From Devosia sp. (lineage in GTDB: Bacteria; Pseudomonadota; Alphaproteobacteria; Rhizobiales; Devosiaceae), in assembly GCF_028290435.1 (NCBI RefSeq), contig NZ_JAQGJV010000095.1, positions 1 to 64,000 on the forward strand: DNA of 64,000 nt. Direction: 5' to 3'. A program made the position numbers and the translations under genes. Position 1 is the first letter of the stretch. Every line of letters starts with the position of its first letter. The notes under the pieces were generated by a model. That model did not search any database and was not told the origin of the DNA. It worked only from the letters and a program-made list of their open reading frames with translations. Shown piece after piece: positions 17,341-27,606 of the stretch.

Positions 17341-18874
17341 TATGCCGCATCGGCTTGAACTCATCGGCATCACCAAGCGGTTCCCCGGCGTCCTCGCCAA
17401 CGACAATGTCAGCTTTTCGGTAAAACCCGGCGAAATCCACGCCCTGCTGGGCGAAAATGGCGCAGGCAAGTCCACCCTCGTCAAAATGATCTACGGCATC
17501 ATGCAGCCAGATGCCGGCGAGATCGTCTGGGACGGGCAGCGCACCGTCATCGCCAATCCCAAGGCGGCGCGGGCGCTCGGCATCGGCATGGTCTTCCAGC
17601 ACTTCTCGCTGTTTGAAGCCCTGACCGTGCTCGAAAACATCGCGCTCGGCATGGACGCCAAAATCCCCGCCCGCGAGTTGGAAGCGCGTATTCGCGCGGT
17701 GATGACCCAATATGGCCTGCTGCTCGATCCGCATCGTACCGTCGCCACCCTGTCGGTGGGCGAACGCCAACGCATCGAAATCGTGCGCGCGCTGCTGCTC
17801 GATCCGAAATTGCTGATCATGGATGAGCCCACTTCGGTGCTGACGCCGCAGGAGGTCGAGCAATTGTTCGAAGTGCTGCGCAAGCTGGCGGCCGGCGGCT
17901 GTTCGATCCTCTACATTTCCCACAAGCTGCACGAAATCAAAGCTCTGTGCGATACCGCGACGATCCTGCGCGGTGGCAAGCTAGTCGATACCTGTGATCC
18001 AAAAGCCGAAACTTCGCGCTCCATGGCCGAGAAGATGATCGGCGCGGGCCTCAAGGATATCGTGCGCGCGCCAGGGCGGACCATGGGAGCGCCCAAGCTC
18101 GTCGTCTCACGGCTGTCGACCAAAAAATCCGGTCATTTCGACGTCCCGGTCGATGGCGTCAGCTTCACCGTCAAGGCCGGCGAAATCTTCGGCATTGCCG
18201 GGGTCGCCGGCAATGGCCAGAACGCGCTGCTCGACGCCCTCTCCGGCGAAATCCTCGGCGAGGACAAGGACGCCATCACTATCGATGGCTATCCGCTCGG
18301 CCTGCTCGATACCACCGGCCGCCGCAAGCACGGCCTCTGTGCCGTGCCCGAGGAGCGCAACGGCCACGCCGCGGTGGGCGATTTCAGTCTTTCAGACAAT
18401 TCCATCCTGACGGCCCGCAATCGGCTCCACATGGTCATGCTGGGGCTGATCAATTCAGGCGCAGCCAAGACCTATACGGGTAAGGTGATCGCCGATTTTG
18501 CCGTCAAGGCGCTGGGGCCGGGCTCCACCGCTGGCTCGCTCTCGGGCGGCAATCTGCAGAAATTCATCATGGGCCGCGAAATCCTGCAGCGCCCGACCGT
18601 GCTGGTGGTCAGCCAGCCCACTTGGGGTGTCGATGCCGGTGCCGCTGCCGCCATCCACCAGGCGCTGGTCGATCTGGCGGCGGAAGGCTCGGCCATCGTC
18701 GTCATCAGCCAGGATCTCGATGAGCTGCTAGCGCTGTGCGACACGCTGGCGGTGATCAATGCGGGGCAATTGTCCGAGGCGCAAAAGGTCGGTGAAGTAT
18801 CGGTGGAAGAGATTGGCCTCTTGATGGGTGGCGTGCACGGAACGAGCGAGGCGCGTGATGCAATTCCGGCTTGA
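17330..18874 (+). CDS. Nucleoside/purine ABC transporter, ATP-binding protein (two NBDs)
   Basis: This is the energising subunit of a BMP-type importer, with two fused nucleotide-binding domains in 514 aa. NBD1 has Walker A GENGAGKST, signature LSVGERQRIEI and Walker B LLIMDEPTSVLTP. NBD2 has GVAGNGQNALL, a degenerate Walker A lacking the Lys-Ser/Thr, signature LSGGNLQKFIMGRE, and VLVVSQPTWGVDAG, where Ser-Gln replaces Asp-Glu. A weak second site is normal in this family. The start lies inside xdhC; ATG at 17342 is an alternative. Confidence 0.92.
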   Translation: MDASMPHRLELIGITKRFPGVLANDNVSFSVKPGEIHALLGENGAGKSTLVKMIYGIMQPDAGEIVWDGQRTVIANPKAARALGIGMVFQHFSLFEALTVLENIALGMDAKIPARELEARIRAVMTQYGLLLDPHRTVATLSVGERQRIEIVRALLLDPKLLIMDEPTSVLTPQEVEQLFEVLRKLAAGGCSILYISHKLHEIKALCDTATILRGGKLVDTCDPKAETSRSMAEKMIGAGLKDIVRAPGRTMGAPKLVVSRLSTKKSGHFDVPVDGVSFTVKAGEIFGIAGVAGNGQNALLDALSGEILGEDKDAITIDGYPLGLLDTTGRRKHGLCAVPEERNGHAAVGDFSLSDNSILTARNRLHMVMLGLINSGAAKTYTGKVIADFAVKALGPGSTAGSLSGGNLQKFIMGREILQRPTVLVVSQPTWGVDAGAAAAIHQALVDLAAEGSAIVVISQDLDELLALCDTLAVINAGQLSEAQKVGEVSVEEIGLLMGGVHGTSEARDAIPA

Positions 18875-19937
18875 AAAACGCGCCGAACCCAGCCGCTTCA
18901 TGCTCTACGCCACCCCGGTCGGCGCGGTGATCCTCACCATGATCGTGGGCGCCATCATTTTCTCGCTGATCGGCTATGACGGCATCGGCGCGGTGCGCGA
19001 AGTGTTCCTCACCCCGCTGACCAATGCCTATAAATGGCAGGATCTCGGCATCAAGGCCGCGCCGTTGATCATCATCGGCACGGGCCTGTCCATCGCCTAT
19101 CGCGCCAATGTATGGAATATCGGCGCCGAAGGGCAGTTCGTGGTCGGTGCGCTGGCCGGCACCTGGGTGGCGCTGGCCACCTACACCATGAGCGGCCCCT
19201 GGATCCTGCCGCTCATGATCCTGGCCGGCGTGGTCGGTGGCGCGCTCTATGCCGCTATACCGGCGCTGCTCAAGACCCGGCTCAACGTCAATGAAATCCT
19301 GACCAGCCTGATGCTGACCTATGCATCGATCCAACTGATCTATTACCTGATCCGCACCGTGTGGAAGGACCCGATGGGCATCGGCTTTCCGCAGACGCGC
19401 CGGTTTGCGGCATCGGCCCAATTGCCAACAGTCATCCCGCACACCATCGTGCACCTGGGCGTGCCGATCGCCATCGTCGTGGCCTTGGTCGCGTGGTTCA
19501 TCATGTCGCGCTCTGTGTTCGGCTATCGCATGCGCGTCGTCGGCGCCGCGCCCCATGCCGCGCGGTACGGCGGGTTCAGTGAAAACAAAACTATCTGGTT
19601 GGCTATGCTGGTCAGTGGCGGTCTTGCCGGTCTGGCAGGTGTGCTCGAAGTGGCCGGGCCGTTCCAGCGCATGGTCCCCGGCTTTGCCACCGGCTATGGC
19701 TTCACCGCCATCATCGTGGCCTTCCTCGGACGGCTCAACCCACTCGGGGTGATCTTTGCCGGCATTGTCCTCGCCATCACCTTCGTAGGCGGCGAAGTGG
19801 CGCAGACCACCATCAAGCTGCCCGATGCCGCCACCGGCATTTTCCAGGCCATGGTGCTGTTCTTCCTGCTCGCCGGGGACATCCTGGTGCGCTATCGCAT
19901 CCGCCGCGTTGTCACCACGCCTGCGGGAGCTGCATGA
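18858..19937 (+). CDS. Nucleoside/purine ABC transporter permease 1
   Basis: A BPD-type-2 inner-membrane permease of 359 aa with about nine hydrophobic segments. Typical stretches are the first helix VGAVILTMIVGAIIFSLIG, GLSIAYRANVWNIGAEGQF (the family EAA-like motif) and LNVNEILTSLMLTYA. ATG at 18858 overlaps the ATPase gene by 17 bases. It forms the channel with the next permease. Confidence 0.9.
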   Translation: MQFRLEKRAEPSRFMLYATPVGAVILTMIVGAIIFSLIGYDGIGAVREVFLTPLTNAYKWQDLGIKAAPLIIIGTGLSIAYRANVWNIGAEGQFVVGALAGTWVALATYTMSGPWILPLMILAGVVGGALYAAIPALLKTRLNVNEILTSLMLTYASIQLIYYLIRTVWKDPMGIGFPQTRRFAASAQLPTVIPHTIVHLGVPIAIVVALVAWFIMSRSVFGYRMRVVGAAPHAARYGGFSENKTIWLAMLVSGGLAGLAGVLEVAGPFQRMVPGFATGYGFTAIIVAFLGRLNPLGVIFAGIVLAITFVGGEVAQTTIKLPDAATGIFQAMVLFFLLAGDILVRYRIRRVVTTPAGAA

Positions 19938-20860
19938 TGGAGATGCTCATCCCCATCATCGTCACCCTAGTCGGTGCGGCCACGCCGATCCTGATCGCGG
20001 CGCTGGGTGAACTGGTCGCCGAGAAAAGCGGCGTGCTCAACCTGGGCGTCGAAGGCATGATGCTGGTCGGCGCCATCGCCGGCTTTGTCGCGCAATTCTA
20101 TACCGGCAATCCCTATCTGGCTTTGTTGTGTGGCGCGTTCGCTGGCGCGGCGGTGTCGCTGATCTTTGCCTTCCTCACGCTCAGCCTCTCCGCCAATCAG
20201 ACCGCAACCGGCCTGGCGCTGACGATTTTCGGCACCGGCCTGTCGGCTCTCGCCGGCGCGCCATATTCGGCCAAACCCATCGCACTGATGGCGCCACTGT
20301 TTCCCGACATGCTTGCCCGCGATCCGTTCTGGCGGGTGCTGTTCGGCTATTCATTCCCCGTCTATTTTTCCTTCTTCATGGTGGCCGCCATCTGGTGGTT
20401 CCTCAAACGCACAAGGACCGGGCTGATCCTGCGCGCGGTCGGCGAGAACGATCACTCGGCCCATTCCATCGGCTATTCTGTCGTCGGTGTGCGCTACGCC
20501 GCTGTGGTTTTCGGCGGCGCCATGGCGGGCATTGCGGGGGCCTGTTTCCCGCTGCTGCTCACCCCGCAATGGGCTGAAAGCATGACTGCCGGCCGCGGCT
20601 GGATTGCCGTGGCGCTGGTGGTGTTCGCCTCCTGGCGGCCGCTCCGCCTCCTCGCCGGCGCGTATCTCTTCGGACTCGTCATGACCATGGAGCTTTATGC
20701 CAAGGCTGGCGGCGGTGTCCTGGCGATCATCCCGTCCGAGCTGTGGGCCGCGCTGCCCTACCTCGCCACCATCGCCGTTCTGGTGCTGATTTCGCTCCGG
20801 CGCGACGCCTCCACCAATGCTCCGGCCTGCCTCGGCAAGCCGTTCATGCCTGCCAATTGA
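19934..20860 (+). CDS. Nucleoside/purine ABC transporter permease 2
   Basis: The second BPD-type-2 permease, 308 aa. The N-terminal TPILIAALGELVAEKSGVLN leads into LGVEGMMLVGAIAGF, the conserved motif of the short permease in BMP-type systems. It overlaps the upstream permease stop by 4 bases. The substrate is inferred as a purine base or nucleoside from the surrounding genes. Confidence 0.9.
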   Translation: MMEMLIPIIVTLVGAATPILIAALGELVAEKSGVLNLGVEGMMLVGAIAGFVAQFYTGNPYLALLCGAFAGAAVSLIFAFLTLSLSANQTATGLALTIFGTGLSALAGAPYSAKPIALMAPLFPDMLARDPFWRVLFGYSFPVYFSFFMVAAIWWFLKRTRTGLILRAVGENDHSAHSIGYSVVGVRYAAVVFGGAMAGIAGACFPLLLTPQWAESMTAGRGWIAVALVVFASWRPLRLLAGAYLFGLVMTMELYAKAGGGVLAIIPSELWAALPYLATIAVLVLISLRRDASTNAPACLGKPFMPAN

Positions 20861-20911
20861 GGGGCCTCAATGCTCCTCGATCAACCAAGAAAAGTCATTC
20901 AGGAGAGACAC

Positions 20912-21994
20912 ATGACCCTATCCCGCCGCGACATTCTCAAGATTGGTGGCGCCGCCGCCGCACTGCCATTGCTCGGGGGCACCGCCTTTGCCCAGGAGAA
21001 GCTCAAGGTCGGCTTCATCTATGTCGGCACGATCAACGACAATGGCTATAACTATGGCCACAACCAGGGCCGCATCTTCCTGCAGGATGCGCTCGGCGAT
21101 GCCGTCGAAACCACCTATGTGGAAAACGTGCCTGAAGGCCCAGATTGCGAGCGTGTGCTGCGCGAACTGGCCCAGCAGGGCAACAAGCTGATTTTCGCCA
21201 CCAGCTTCGGCTTCGGCGACGCGGTGATCAAGGTTGCTGCCGAATTCCCGGACGTAAAGTTCGAGCACGCTACCGGTTATATGAAGGCTGACAATGTCGG
21301 CCTCTACAATGCGCGCTTCTATGAAGGCCGCGCCGTCTGCGGCACCATTGCGGGCCACCTTTCCAAGACTGGCAAGGCCGCCTATATCGGCTCCTTCCCA
21401 ATCCCCGAAGTCGTCATGGGCATCAACGCGCTGGCGCTGTCGGGCCGTCGCATCAATCCCGCCTTCACCGTCAAGCCGGTCTATATCTCGACCTGGAATG
21501 ACCCCGCCAAGGAAGGCGACGCTGCTCGTGCGCTGATCGATCAGGGCGTCGATATCATCGCCCAGCACACCGACGGCCCAGCCGCCCTGCAGGTTGCGCA
21601 GGAACGCGGCATCGTCGGCGGCTTCGGTCAGGGTGCCGATATGAGCGCCTTCGCTCCTGAAGCCCAGTTGACCGCGATAATCGACCATTGGGGTCCGCAT
21701 TACGTCAATTCCGCCAAGGCCGTTATTGCCGGTACCTGGACGGCAGGCGACACATGGGAAGGCCTCAAGGAAGAAGTCGTCCAGATGGGCGCCTACAACA
21801 AGAAGATCCCGGCCGACGTCGTTGCCGATGCCGAAAAGATCCGCACCGGCCAGATCGACGGCTCGTTCAAGATCTTCACCGGCCCGATCAAGGACAATAC
21901 CGGCGCCGAACGCGTCGCCGCTGGCGTCGCCATGACCGATGCCGAACTGCTCAGCATGGACTGGTACGTCGAAGGCGTCGGACAGCCGGTCTGA
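20912..21994 (+). CDS. BMP-family (basic membrane protein) substrate-binding protein
   Basis: The periplasmic ligand-binding component of the importer, 360 aa. The N-terminus SRRDILKIGGAAAALPLLGG is a twin-arginine signal with an Ala-rich core ending near TAFA-QE. The mature part starts KLKVGFIYVGTINDNGYN, typical of BMP/Med-type nucleoside-binding proteins, with the later GGFGQGADMSAFAPEAQLTA (trimmed). AGGAGAG precedes the start. A terminator follows it. Confidence 0.93.
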   Translation: MTLSRRDILKIGGAAAALPLLGGTAFAQEKLKVGFIYVGTINDNGYNYGHNQGRIFLQDALGDAVETTYVENVPEGPDCERVLRELAQQGNKLIFATSFGFGDAVIKVAAEFPDVKFEHATGYMKADNVGLYNARFYEGRAVCGTIAGHLSKTGKAAYIGSFPIPEVVMGINALALSGRRINPAFTVKPVYISTWNDPAKEGDAARALIDQGVDIIAQHTDGPAALQVAQERGIVGGFGQGADMSAFAPEAQLTAIIDHWGPHYVNSAKAVIAGTWTAGDTWEGLKEEVVQMGAYNKKIPADVVADAEKIRTGQIDGSFKIFTGPIKDNTGAERVAAGVAMTDAELLSMDWYVEGVGQPV

Positions 21995-22014
21995 TCCTTG
22001 GCTATGTAAATTGG

Positions 22015-22042
22015 AGAGGGGCGGGCTTGTCCCGCCTCTTTT
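22015..22042 (+). terminator. Rho-independent terminator after the ABC transporter operon
   Basis: GAGGGGCGGG and CCCGCCTC pair around a CTTGT loop, with a small bulge on the left arm, and TTTT follows. It ends the uraH-xdh-transporter run before puuD. Confidence 0.7.
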
Positions 22043-22097
22043 CACGAGCGGCGTTTGTCGCTTACCCTCGATATGTAACTAGGCGGGCGGGCGGACG

Positions 22098-23324
22098 ATG
22101 GGCGATTTCGTCATTTTCTATGAGTGGCTGAACTTTGCGGTGCGGTGGACCCATGTCATCACCGCCATCGCCTGGATCGGTTCGTCGTTCTATTTCATCG
22201 CGCTCGACCTGGGGCTGCGCAAGACGCCGAGCCTGCCGCCTTTGGCGCATGGCGAGGAGTGGCAGGTGCATGGCGGCGGCTTCTACCACATCCAGAAATA
22301 TCTGGTAGCGCCGGACTTTTTGCCCGAGCACCTGACCTGGTTCAAATGGGAAAGCTACGCGACCTGGCTGTCCGGCTTTTGCCTGTTGGCGCTGATCTAT
22401 TATGTCGGCGCGGATATCTACCTGATCGATCGCAACGTGCTGGACGTGCCGCAATGGGCGGGCATCCTGATTTCGCTGGCCTCGATCCTGCTGGGCTGGA
22501 TCGTCTATAACCGGCTGTGCAAATCGCCGATCGGGCAGAGCCAGAACGGGCTGATGCTGGTGCTGTTCGCCATCCTGACGGCAATGGCCTGGGGCTATAC
22601 CCAACTGTTCACCGGCCGCGCGGCCATGCTGCATATGGGCGTGTTCACCGCCACCATCATGGCGGCCAACGTGGCCATGATCATCATCCCCAACCAGACC
22701 ATCGTGGTGGCGGATTTGAAGGCCGGGCGCGTACCCGATGCCAAATATGGCAAGATCGCCAAGCAGCGTAGCCTGCACAATAATTACCTGACGCTGCCGG
22801 TGATCTTCTTCATGTTGTCGAGCCACTATCCGCTGGCGTTCGCCACGCAGTGGAACTGGATCATCGCCAGCCTGATCTTCCTCGTCGGCGTGGTGATCCG
22901 GCACTATTTCAACACCCGCCACGCTCGCAAGGGCAATCCGCACTGGACGTGGCTGGTGGCCGTTGTGTTGTTCATCCTGATCGCTTGGCTATCGAGCGGA
23001 CCGAAATTGCCGGGCTCGGCGGGTGACCTGGTCGCGTCGCGAGCGGCCGAGCCGTTCATGGCGGCCGCCCATTTCAAGGAAGCCAGCCTGACGGTGCAGA
23101 CCCGCTGCGCCATGTGCCACACGGCAGAGCCGGCCTGGGACGGCATTTACGAGGCGCCGAAAAACGTCATCCTCGACAATGACATTGCCATCGCCAACCA
23201 CGCCGAGCAGATCGTCATCCAGGCCGGTTATGCCCATGCCATGCCGCCGGGCAATGTCAGCGAGATCACGCCCGAAGAACGGGCGCTGCTGGTGCGATGG
23301 TATCGCGAGGGCTCGGCCCTATGA
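22098..23324 (+). CDS. puuD: Membrane urate hydroxylase with C-terminal cytochrome c
   Basis: It oxidises urate to 5-hydroxyisourate, passing electrons to a respiratory chain instead of making hydrogen peroxide. The first 300 residues are the urate oxidase N-terminal membrane domain: FAVRWTHVITAIAWIGSSFY, then HGGGFYHIQKYLVAPDFLPE and LTWFKWESYATWLSG, with about eight helices. Near residue 336 there is a heme c motif Cys-Ala-Met-Cys-His, and the axial Met is probably in HAMPPGNVSEIT. It overlaps guaD by 4 bases. Confidence 0.95.
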   Translation: MGDFVIFYEWLNFAVRWTHVITAIAWIGSSFYFIALDLGLRKTPSLPPLAHGEEWQVHGGGFYHIQKYLVAPDFLPEHLTWFKWESYATWLSGFCLLALIYYVGADIYLIDRNVLDVPQWAGILISLASILLGWIVYNRLCKSPIGQSQNGLMLVLFAILTAMAWGYTQLFTGRAAMLHMGVFTATIMAANVAMIIIPNQTIVVADLKAGRVPDAKYGKIAKQRSLHNNYLTLPVIFFMLSSHYPLAFATQWNWIIASLIFLVGVVIRHYFNTRHARKGNPHWTWLVAVVLFILIAWLSSGPKLPGSAGDLVASRAAEPFMAAAHFKEASLTVQTRCAMCHTAEPAWDGIYEAPKNVILDNDIAIANHAEQIVIQAGYAHAMPPGNVSEITPEERALLVRWYREGSAL

Positions 23325-24622
23325 CGCGCAAGATCCTGCGCGGGCGGGTGCTGACCTTCGTGTCGGAGCCGCAGGGCCTCGATGACGCGGCGAGCTATCA
23401 CTATCTCGAAGACGGCGCCGTGGTCATTGCCGACGGCAAGATCGTCGCGCTAGAGGACTTTTCTGCCATCGACGTCGGCGATGCCGAAGTCGTCGACCAT
23501 CGTCCCCACCTCATCCTGCCCGGCTTCATCGATACCCATCTGCACTACGTGCAGAGCCAGATGATTGCCTCCTATGCCGGCTCGCTGTTGGAATGGCTCA
23601 ATGACTACACCTTTGTAGAGGAACAAAAATTCAGCCAGCAGGGCCACGCCGGCTCGGTCGCTTCAGCATTTTACGACGAGCTGATCCGCAACGGCACCAC
23701 CACGGCAGTCGCCTATTGCTCCAGCCATCCGCGCAGTGTCGACGCCTATTTCACCGAGGCCGAAAAGCGCAACATGCTGATGGTCGGCGGCAAGGTGATG
23801 ATGGACCGCAATGCGCCCGAAGCGCTCTGCGACACGGCCCAATCGAGCTATGATGACACCAAGGCGCTGATCGCGCATTGGCATGGCCGAGCCCGCGGGC
23901 TCTACGCCATCTCGCCGCGCTTCGCCATCACTTCGACGCCCGAGCAGATGGAAATGGCCCGCGCCCTCGTGGCCGAGCATCCCGAATGCTACGTGCAGAC
24001 CCATCTCAGCGAGAACGACGCCGAGATCAAATTCTCGATGGAGCTTTATCCGGATGCCGCGGACTATACCGGCATCTACGAGGATTTTGGCATCCTGGGT
24101 CCCAAGACCCTGATCGGTCACTGCATTCACCTCAACCATCGCGAGACACGTGTGCTGGCCGAGACCAAATCGGTCGCGGTGTTCTGCCCGACCTCGAACC
24201 TGTTCCTGGGCAGCGGCCTGTTCGATCGCGAGCGGCTGGCAATGGCCGGCGTGCGGATCGGCATCGCCACCGATATCGGCGGCGGCACCAGCTATTCGAT
24301 GTTGCGTACGCTGGACGAGGGCTACAAGATTTCGCAATTGCGCGGCCAACGGCTGACGCCCTTCAATTCGTTCTACATGATGACGCTGGGCAATGCCCGG
24401 GCCCTTTCGCTCGAGGGCACGATCGGCACCATCGCGCCCGGCTGTGCGGCCGATCTGGTGGTGCTCAACGCCAGCGCGACGCCCGCCATGGCGCTGCGGA
24501 TGGCAACCGTGACCGAGCTCTACGAAGAACTGTTCCTGCTGCAGACGCTCGGGGATGACCGATCAATCGCCGAGGTCTATGTGGCTGGTGCAAGGGCGAA
24601 GTCTACTTTAGGCGGGTTGTGA
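23321..24622 (+). CDS. guaD: Guanine deaminase
   Basis: It deaminates guanine to xanthine for XdhAB. This amidohydrolase of 433 aa has the zinc motif [54 protein letters not shown] and [13 protein letters not shown] (metal Asp). The order and the PRF motif match guanine deaminases. ATG at 23321 overlaps the puuD stop (ATGA). Confidence 0.94.
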   Translation: MTRKILRGRVLTFVSEPQGLDDAASYHYLEDGAVVIADGKIVALEDFSAIDVGDAEVVDHRPHLILPGFIDTHLHYVQSQMIASYAGSLLEWLNDYTFVEEQKFSQQGHAGSVASAFYDELIRNGTTTAVAYCSSHPRSVDAYFTEAEKRNMLMVGGKVMMDRNAPEALCDTAQSSYDDTKALIAHWHGRARGLYAISPRFAITSTPEQMEMARALVAEHPECYVQTHLSENDAEIKFSMELYPDAADYTGIYEDFGILGPKTLIGHCIHLNHRETRVLAETKSVAVFCPTSNLFLGSGLFDRERLAMAGVRIGIATDIGGGTSYSMLRTLDEGYKISQLRGQRLTPFNSFYMMTLGNARALSLEGTIGTIAPGCAADLVVLNASATPAMALRMATVTELYEELFLLQTLGDDRSIAEVYVAGARAKSTLGGL

Positions 24623-24674
24623 CACTTCCGCGCATGACTTAAGTCTCCTCAGTCCGCACAAAAAGGAAGCAGAA

Positions 24675-26843
24675 ATGAGCGATTACCTGATGAAAGCCGG
24701 CCTTTCGGTTCACCCGCTATTGGTCGATTTCGTCGAAAAGGAAGCGCTCCCCGGTTTGCCGGTGACGGCGAAACAGTTCTGGACCGGCTTTGCGGCCTTG
24801 GTGGCCCAGCACGGCCCCACCAATGCGGCCTTGCTCGCCAAACGTGACGATTTGCAGGGCAAGATCGATGACTGGCATCGTCGCTATGGCCCTGTCGTCA
24901 ACAACCCGCAGGGCTACGAATTCTTCCTGCGCGATATCGGCTATCTGGTTGCCGAACCTGCAGATTTTACCATCGAAACCACCGGGCTGGATGCGGAAAT
25001 CACCGCCCTGTGCGGCCCGCAACTGGTAGTCCCGGTCAACAATGCCCGCTACGCGCTCAACGCCGCCAATGCTCGCTGGGGCAGCCTCTACGATGCCCTC
25101 TACGGCACCGATGTGATCAGCCGCGACGGCGATCTGGCACCCGGCGCGGGCTTTAATGCTGCGCGCGGGCAGGCGGTCGTCGCCAAGGCGGCGGAATTCC
25201 TCGATACAGCGTTTCCGCTGGAAACTGGTAGCCATCGCGATGTCACCGGCTATCACGTCGAGAAAGACGGCGAGCGGCGCCACTTCGTGGTCGACACCAG
25301 CGCCGGCCGCACCGAGCTTAAGGACCCCGACGCCTTCGTCGGCTATGGCGGCACCCAGGATAAGGGCGAACTCGTGCTGTGCCACCATGGCTTGCATGTC
25401 GTCCTCGTGATCGATCCTTCCAGCGCCATCGGCGCGACGCACAAGGCAGGCCTCAGCGATGTCATCGTCGAAGCCGCGTTGACCACGATCCAGGATTGCG
25501 AAGACTCCGTCGCCGCCGTCGATGCCGAGGACAAGGTTGGTGTCTACCGCAACTGGCTGGGCCTGATGAACGGCACGCTTGCGGAAACCTTCGAAAAGGG
25601 GGGTCGCCAGGTTACCCGCACGCTCAAGGCCGACCGGACCTATACGGACGTCAACGGCAAGCCGCTGGTGCTCAAGGGTCGCTCGCTGCTGCTGGTGCGC
25701 AATGTCGGGCATTTAATGACCACTGACGCGGTGCGCGACGCAGTCGGCAAGCCCATCGGCGAAGGCCTGATGGATGCCGCCGTCACGGTGCTCTGCGCCA
25801 CGCACGACAAGCTCAACAGCCGCACCGGCGCTGTCTATATCGTCAAGCCAAAGATGCATGGCCCCGAGGAAGTCGCCTTCGCCTGCGCGATTTTCGCCTC
25901 GGTCGAAAAGATGCTGGGGCTCAAGCCTCTGACGGTCAAGATCGGCATTATGGACGAGGAACGCCGCACCTCCGCCAATCTCAAGGCTGCCATCCACGCC
26001 GCCCGCGAGCGGGTGTTTTTCATCAATACCGGCTTTTTGGACCGCACCGGCGACGAAATCCACACCTCGATGGAAGCCGGTCCGGTGCTGCGCAAGGACG
26101 AGATCAAGTCCGAGCGCTGGATCGCCGCCTACGAAGACCGCAACGTCCTGATCGGACTGGCCTGTGGCCTCAGTGGCCGGGCGCAAATCGGCAAGGGCAT
26201 GTGGGCGCGGCCGGACGATATGGCGGCGATGATGGACGCCAAGATTGGTCATCCCAATGCCGGCGCCAATACCGCCTGGGTGCCGTCCCCGACCGCAGCC
26301 ACGCTCCATGCGCTTCACTATCATCAGGTCGATGTGTTCCAGGCGCAGCAGCGCCGCCATAACGAGGCGACCCCGAGCCTGACCGAACTGTTCTCGATGC
26401 CGATCCAGGTGCCGTTCTCGCTCAGCCGCGATGAAATCACCCGCGAGCTGGAAAACAATGCGCAAGGCATTCTGGGCTATGTCGTCCGCTGGGTGCAGCA
26501 GGGCATCGGCTGCTCCAAGGTGCCGGACATCCATAATGTCGGGCTGATGGAAGATCGCGCCACCTGCCGCATTTCCTCGCAGGCGGTCGCCAATTGGCTG
26601 CGTCACGGGCTAGTCAGCAAGGACGAGGTGATCGCCACCTTCGAGCGGATGGCCTCGGTGGTCGACGAGCAGAACGCCGGCGATCCGCTCTATCGCTCGA
26701 TGGCGGAGAATTTCCAGTCGGTGGCCTTCAACGCGGCGCTTGATCTTGCGCTGCGCGGGGCCGACCAGCCGGCCGGCTATACCGAGCCGATCCTGCATGA
26801 GCGCCGCCGCATGGTGAAAGCCCGTGAGGCGGCGCGCGCCTGA
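24675..26843 (+). CDS. glcB: Malate synthase G
   Basis: It condenses glyoxylate with acetyl-CoA to malate. At 722 aa it has the single-chain G isoform length. Motifs are [30 protein letters not shown] (magnesium/glyoxylate region), [19 protein letters not shown] and [27 protein letters not shown] precedes the start. Here it follows guaD, so it may consume glyoxylate made by AllA as well as from glycolate. Confidence 0.97.
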   Translation: MSDYLMKAGLSVHPLLVDFVEKEALPGLPVTAKQFWTGFAALVAQHGPTNAALLAKRDDLQGKIDDWHRRYGPVVNNPQGYEFFLRDIGYLVAEPADFTIETTGLDAEITALCGPQLVVPVNNARYALNAANARWGSLYDALYGTDVISRDGDLAPGAGFNAARGQAVVAKAAEFLDTAFPLETGSHRDVTGYHVEKDGERRHFVVDTSAGRTELKDPDAFVGYGGTQDKGELVLCHHGLHVVLVIDPSSAIGATHKAGLSDVIVEAALTTIQDCEDSVAAVDAEDKVGVYRNWLGLMNGTLAETFEKGGRQVTRTLKADRTYTDVNGKPLVLKGRSLLLVRNVGHLMTTDAVRDAVGKPIGEGLMDAAVTVLCATHDKLNSRTGAVYIVKPKMHGPEEVAFACAIFASVEKMLGLKPLTVKIGIMDEERRTSANLKAAIHAARERVFFINTGFLDRTGDEIHTSMEAGPVLRKDEIKSERWIAAYEDRNVLIGLACGLSGRAQIGKGMWARPDDMAAMMDAKIGHPNAGANTAWVPSPTAATLHALHYHQVDVFQAQQRRHNEATPSLTELFSMPIQVPFSLSRDEITRELENNAQGILGYVVRWVQQGIGCSKVPDIHNVGLMEDRATCRISSQAVANWLRHGLVSKDEVIATFERMASVVDEQNAGDPLYRSMAENFQSVAFNAALDLALRGADQPAGYTEPILHERRRMVKAREAARA

Positions 26844-26883
26844 GCTGCCTTAAAAGCGCTGCAACCGGGACTATCGATGCGGC

Positions 26884-27606
26884 ATGGCTTCGCGCATTGC
26901 CGAGATGAGATTAATGTTCCCCAGCTTCGACGGGCGCCTGCCCGCCGGGACGGAGCTGGTCGCCTCGGCATTGCTGCATGCCGCGTTGCTGGCCTTGCTG
27001 TTGCATCAGGCCAAGACGCTGCCCGAGGCTCCGCCCGAGCACAGCATCGCGATCGATCTCGTCACGGCGGCGCAATATGCGGCAGCCACCGCAATACCCG
27101 CAATCGTGACCGCGCCCACCAGCAGGGCAAGCTTGGCGCAATCGCCGCCCAAGGCACTGCAGGTCACGCCCCCATCGCCAGTGCCGCCCACCAGCGTGCT
27201 GCCGTCAGGCATGGTGCATCCGACCCATTTGCTCGGGGCGAGCGTTTTGGCGGAGCCGGCGAGCAAGGAAGTCCGTGAGACGCTGCCGCTGCTGGGCGGG
27301 GATGAACGAAAAGTCCAGCTCTGCAATATCGAGGCGCTGGCGCAAATCCATGCCGCTGACGCCAAGCTGGACCCCGATATCCTCGTCGCCTATGCGATGG
27401 CAGATATGGATGTCAGCGCTACTGGCGTCGTCGCCGATGGCGGGGCGTTTCGCAGCAGGCGCCAATGGTATGGTTTCAAGTTCCGTTGTGACGTTTCCGC
27501 TGATCTGAAATCGGTCACCGACTTCTCGTTTGTCATTGGCGAGCCAATTCCCAAAGACCAATGGGAAAGCCATGATTTGACAGCCGACGATCAAGATATG
27601 GACTGA
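26884..27606 (+). CDS. DUF930 domain protein with N-terminal membrane anchor
   Basis: The 240-aa product starts with one hydrophobic segment (ELVASALLHAALLALLLHQA, about residues 22-41). A Pro/Ala-rich linker follows (to about residue 125), giving a TonB-like layout, then a DUF930 domain: VQLCNIEALAQIHAAD, AFRSRRQWYGFKFRCDV and VIGEPIPKDQWESHDL. DUF930 is typical of Rhizobiales and its function is unknown. The start is uncertain (26884 or 26908). Its last 74 bases overlap the convergent CocE-type gene. Confidence 0.8.
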   Translation: MASRIAEMRLMFPSFDGRLPAGTELVASALLHAALLALLLHQAKTLPEAPPEHSIAIDLVTAAQYAAATAIPAIVTAPTSRASLAQSPPKALQVTPPSPVPPTSVLPSGMVHPTHLLGASVLAEPASKEVRETLPLLGGDERKVQLCNIEALAQIHAADAKLDPDILVAYAMADMDVSATGVVADGGAFRSRRQWYGFKFRCDVSADLKSVTDFSFVIGEPIPKDQWESHDLTADDQDMD

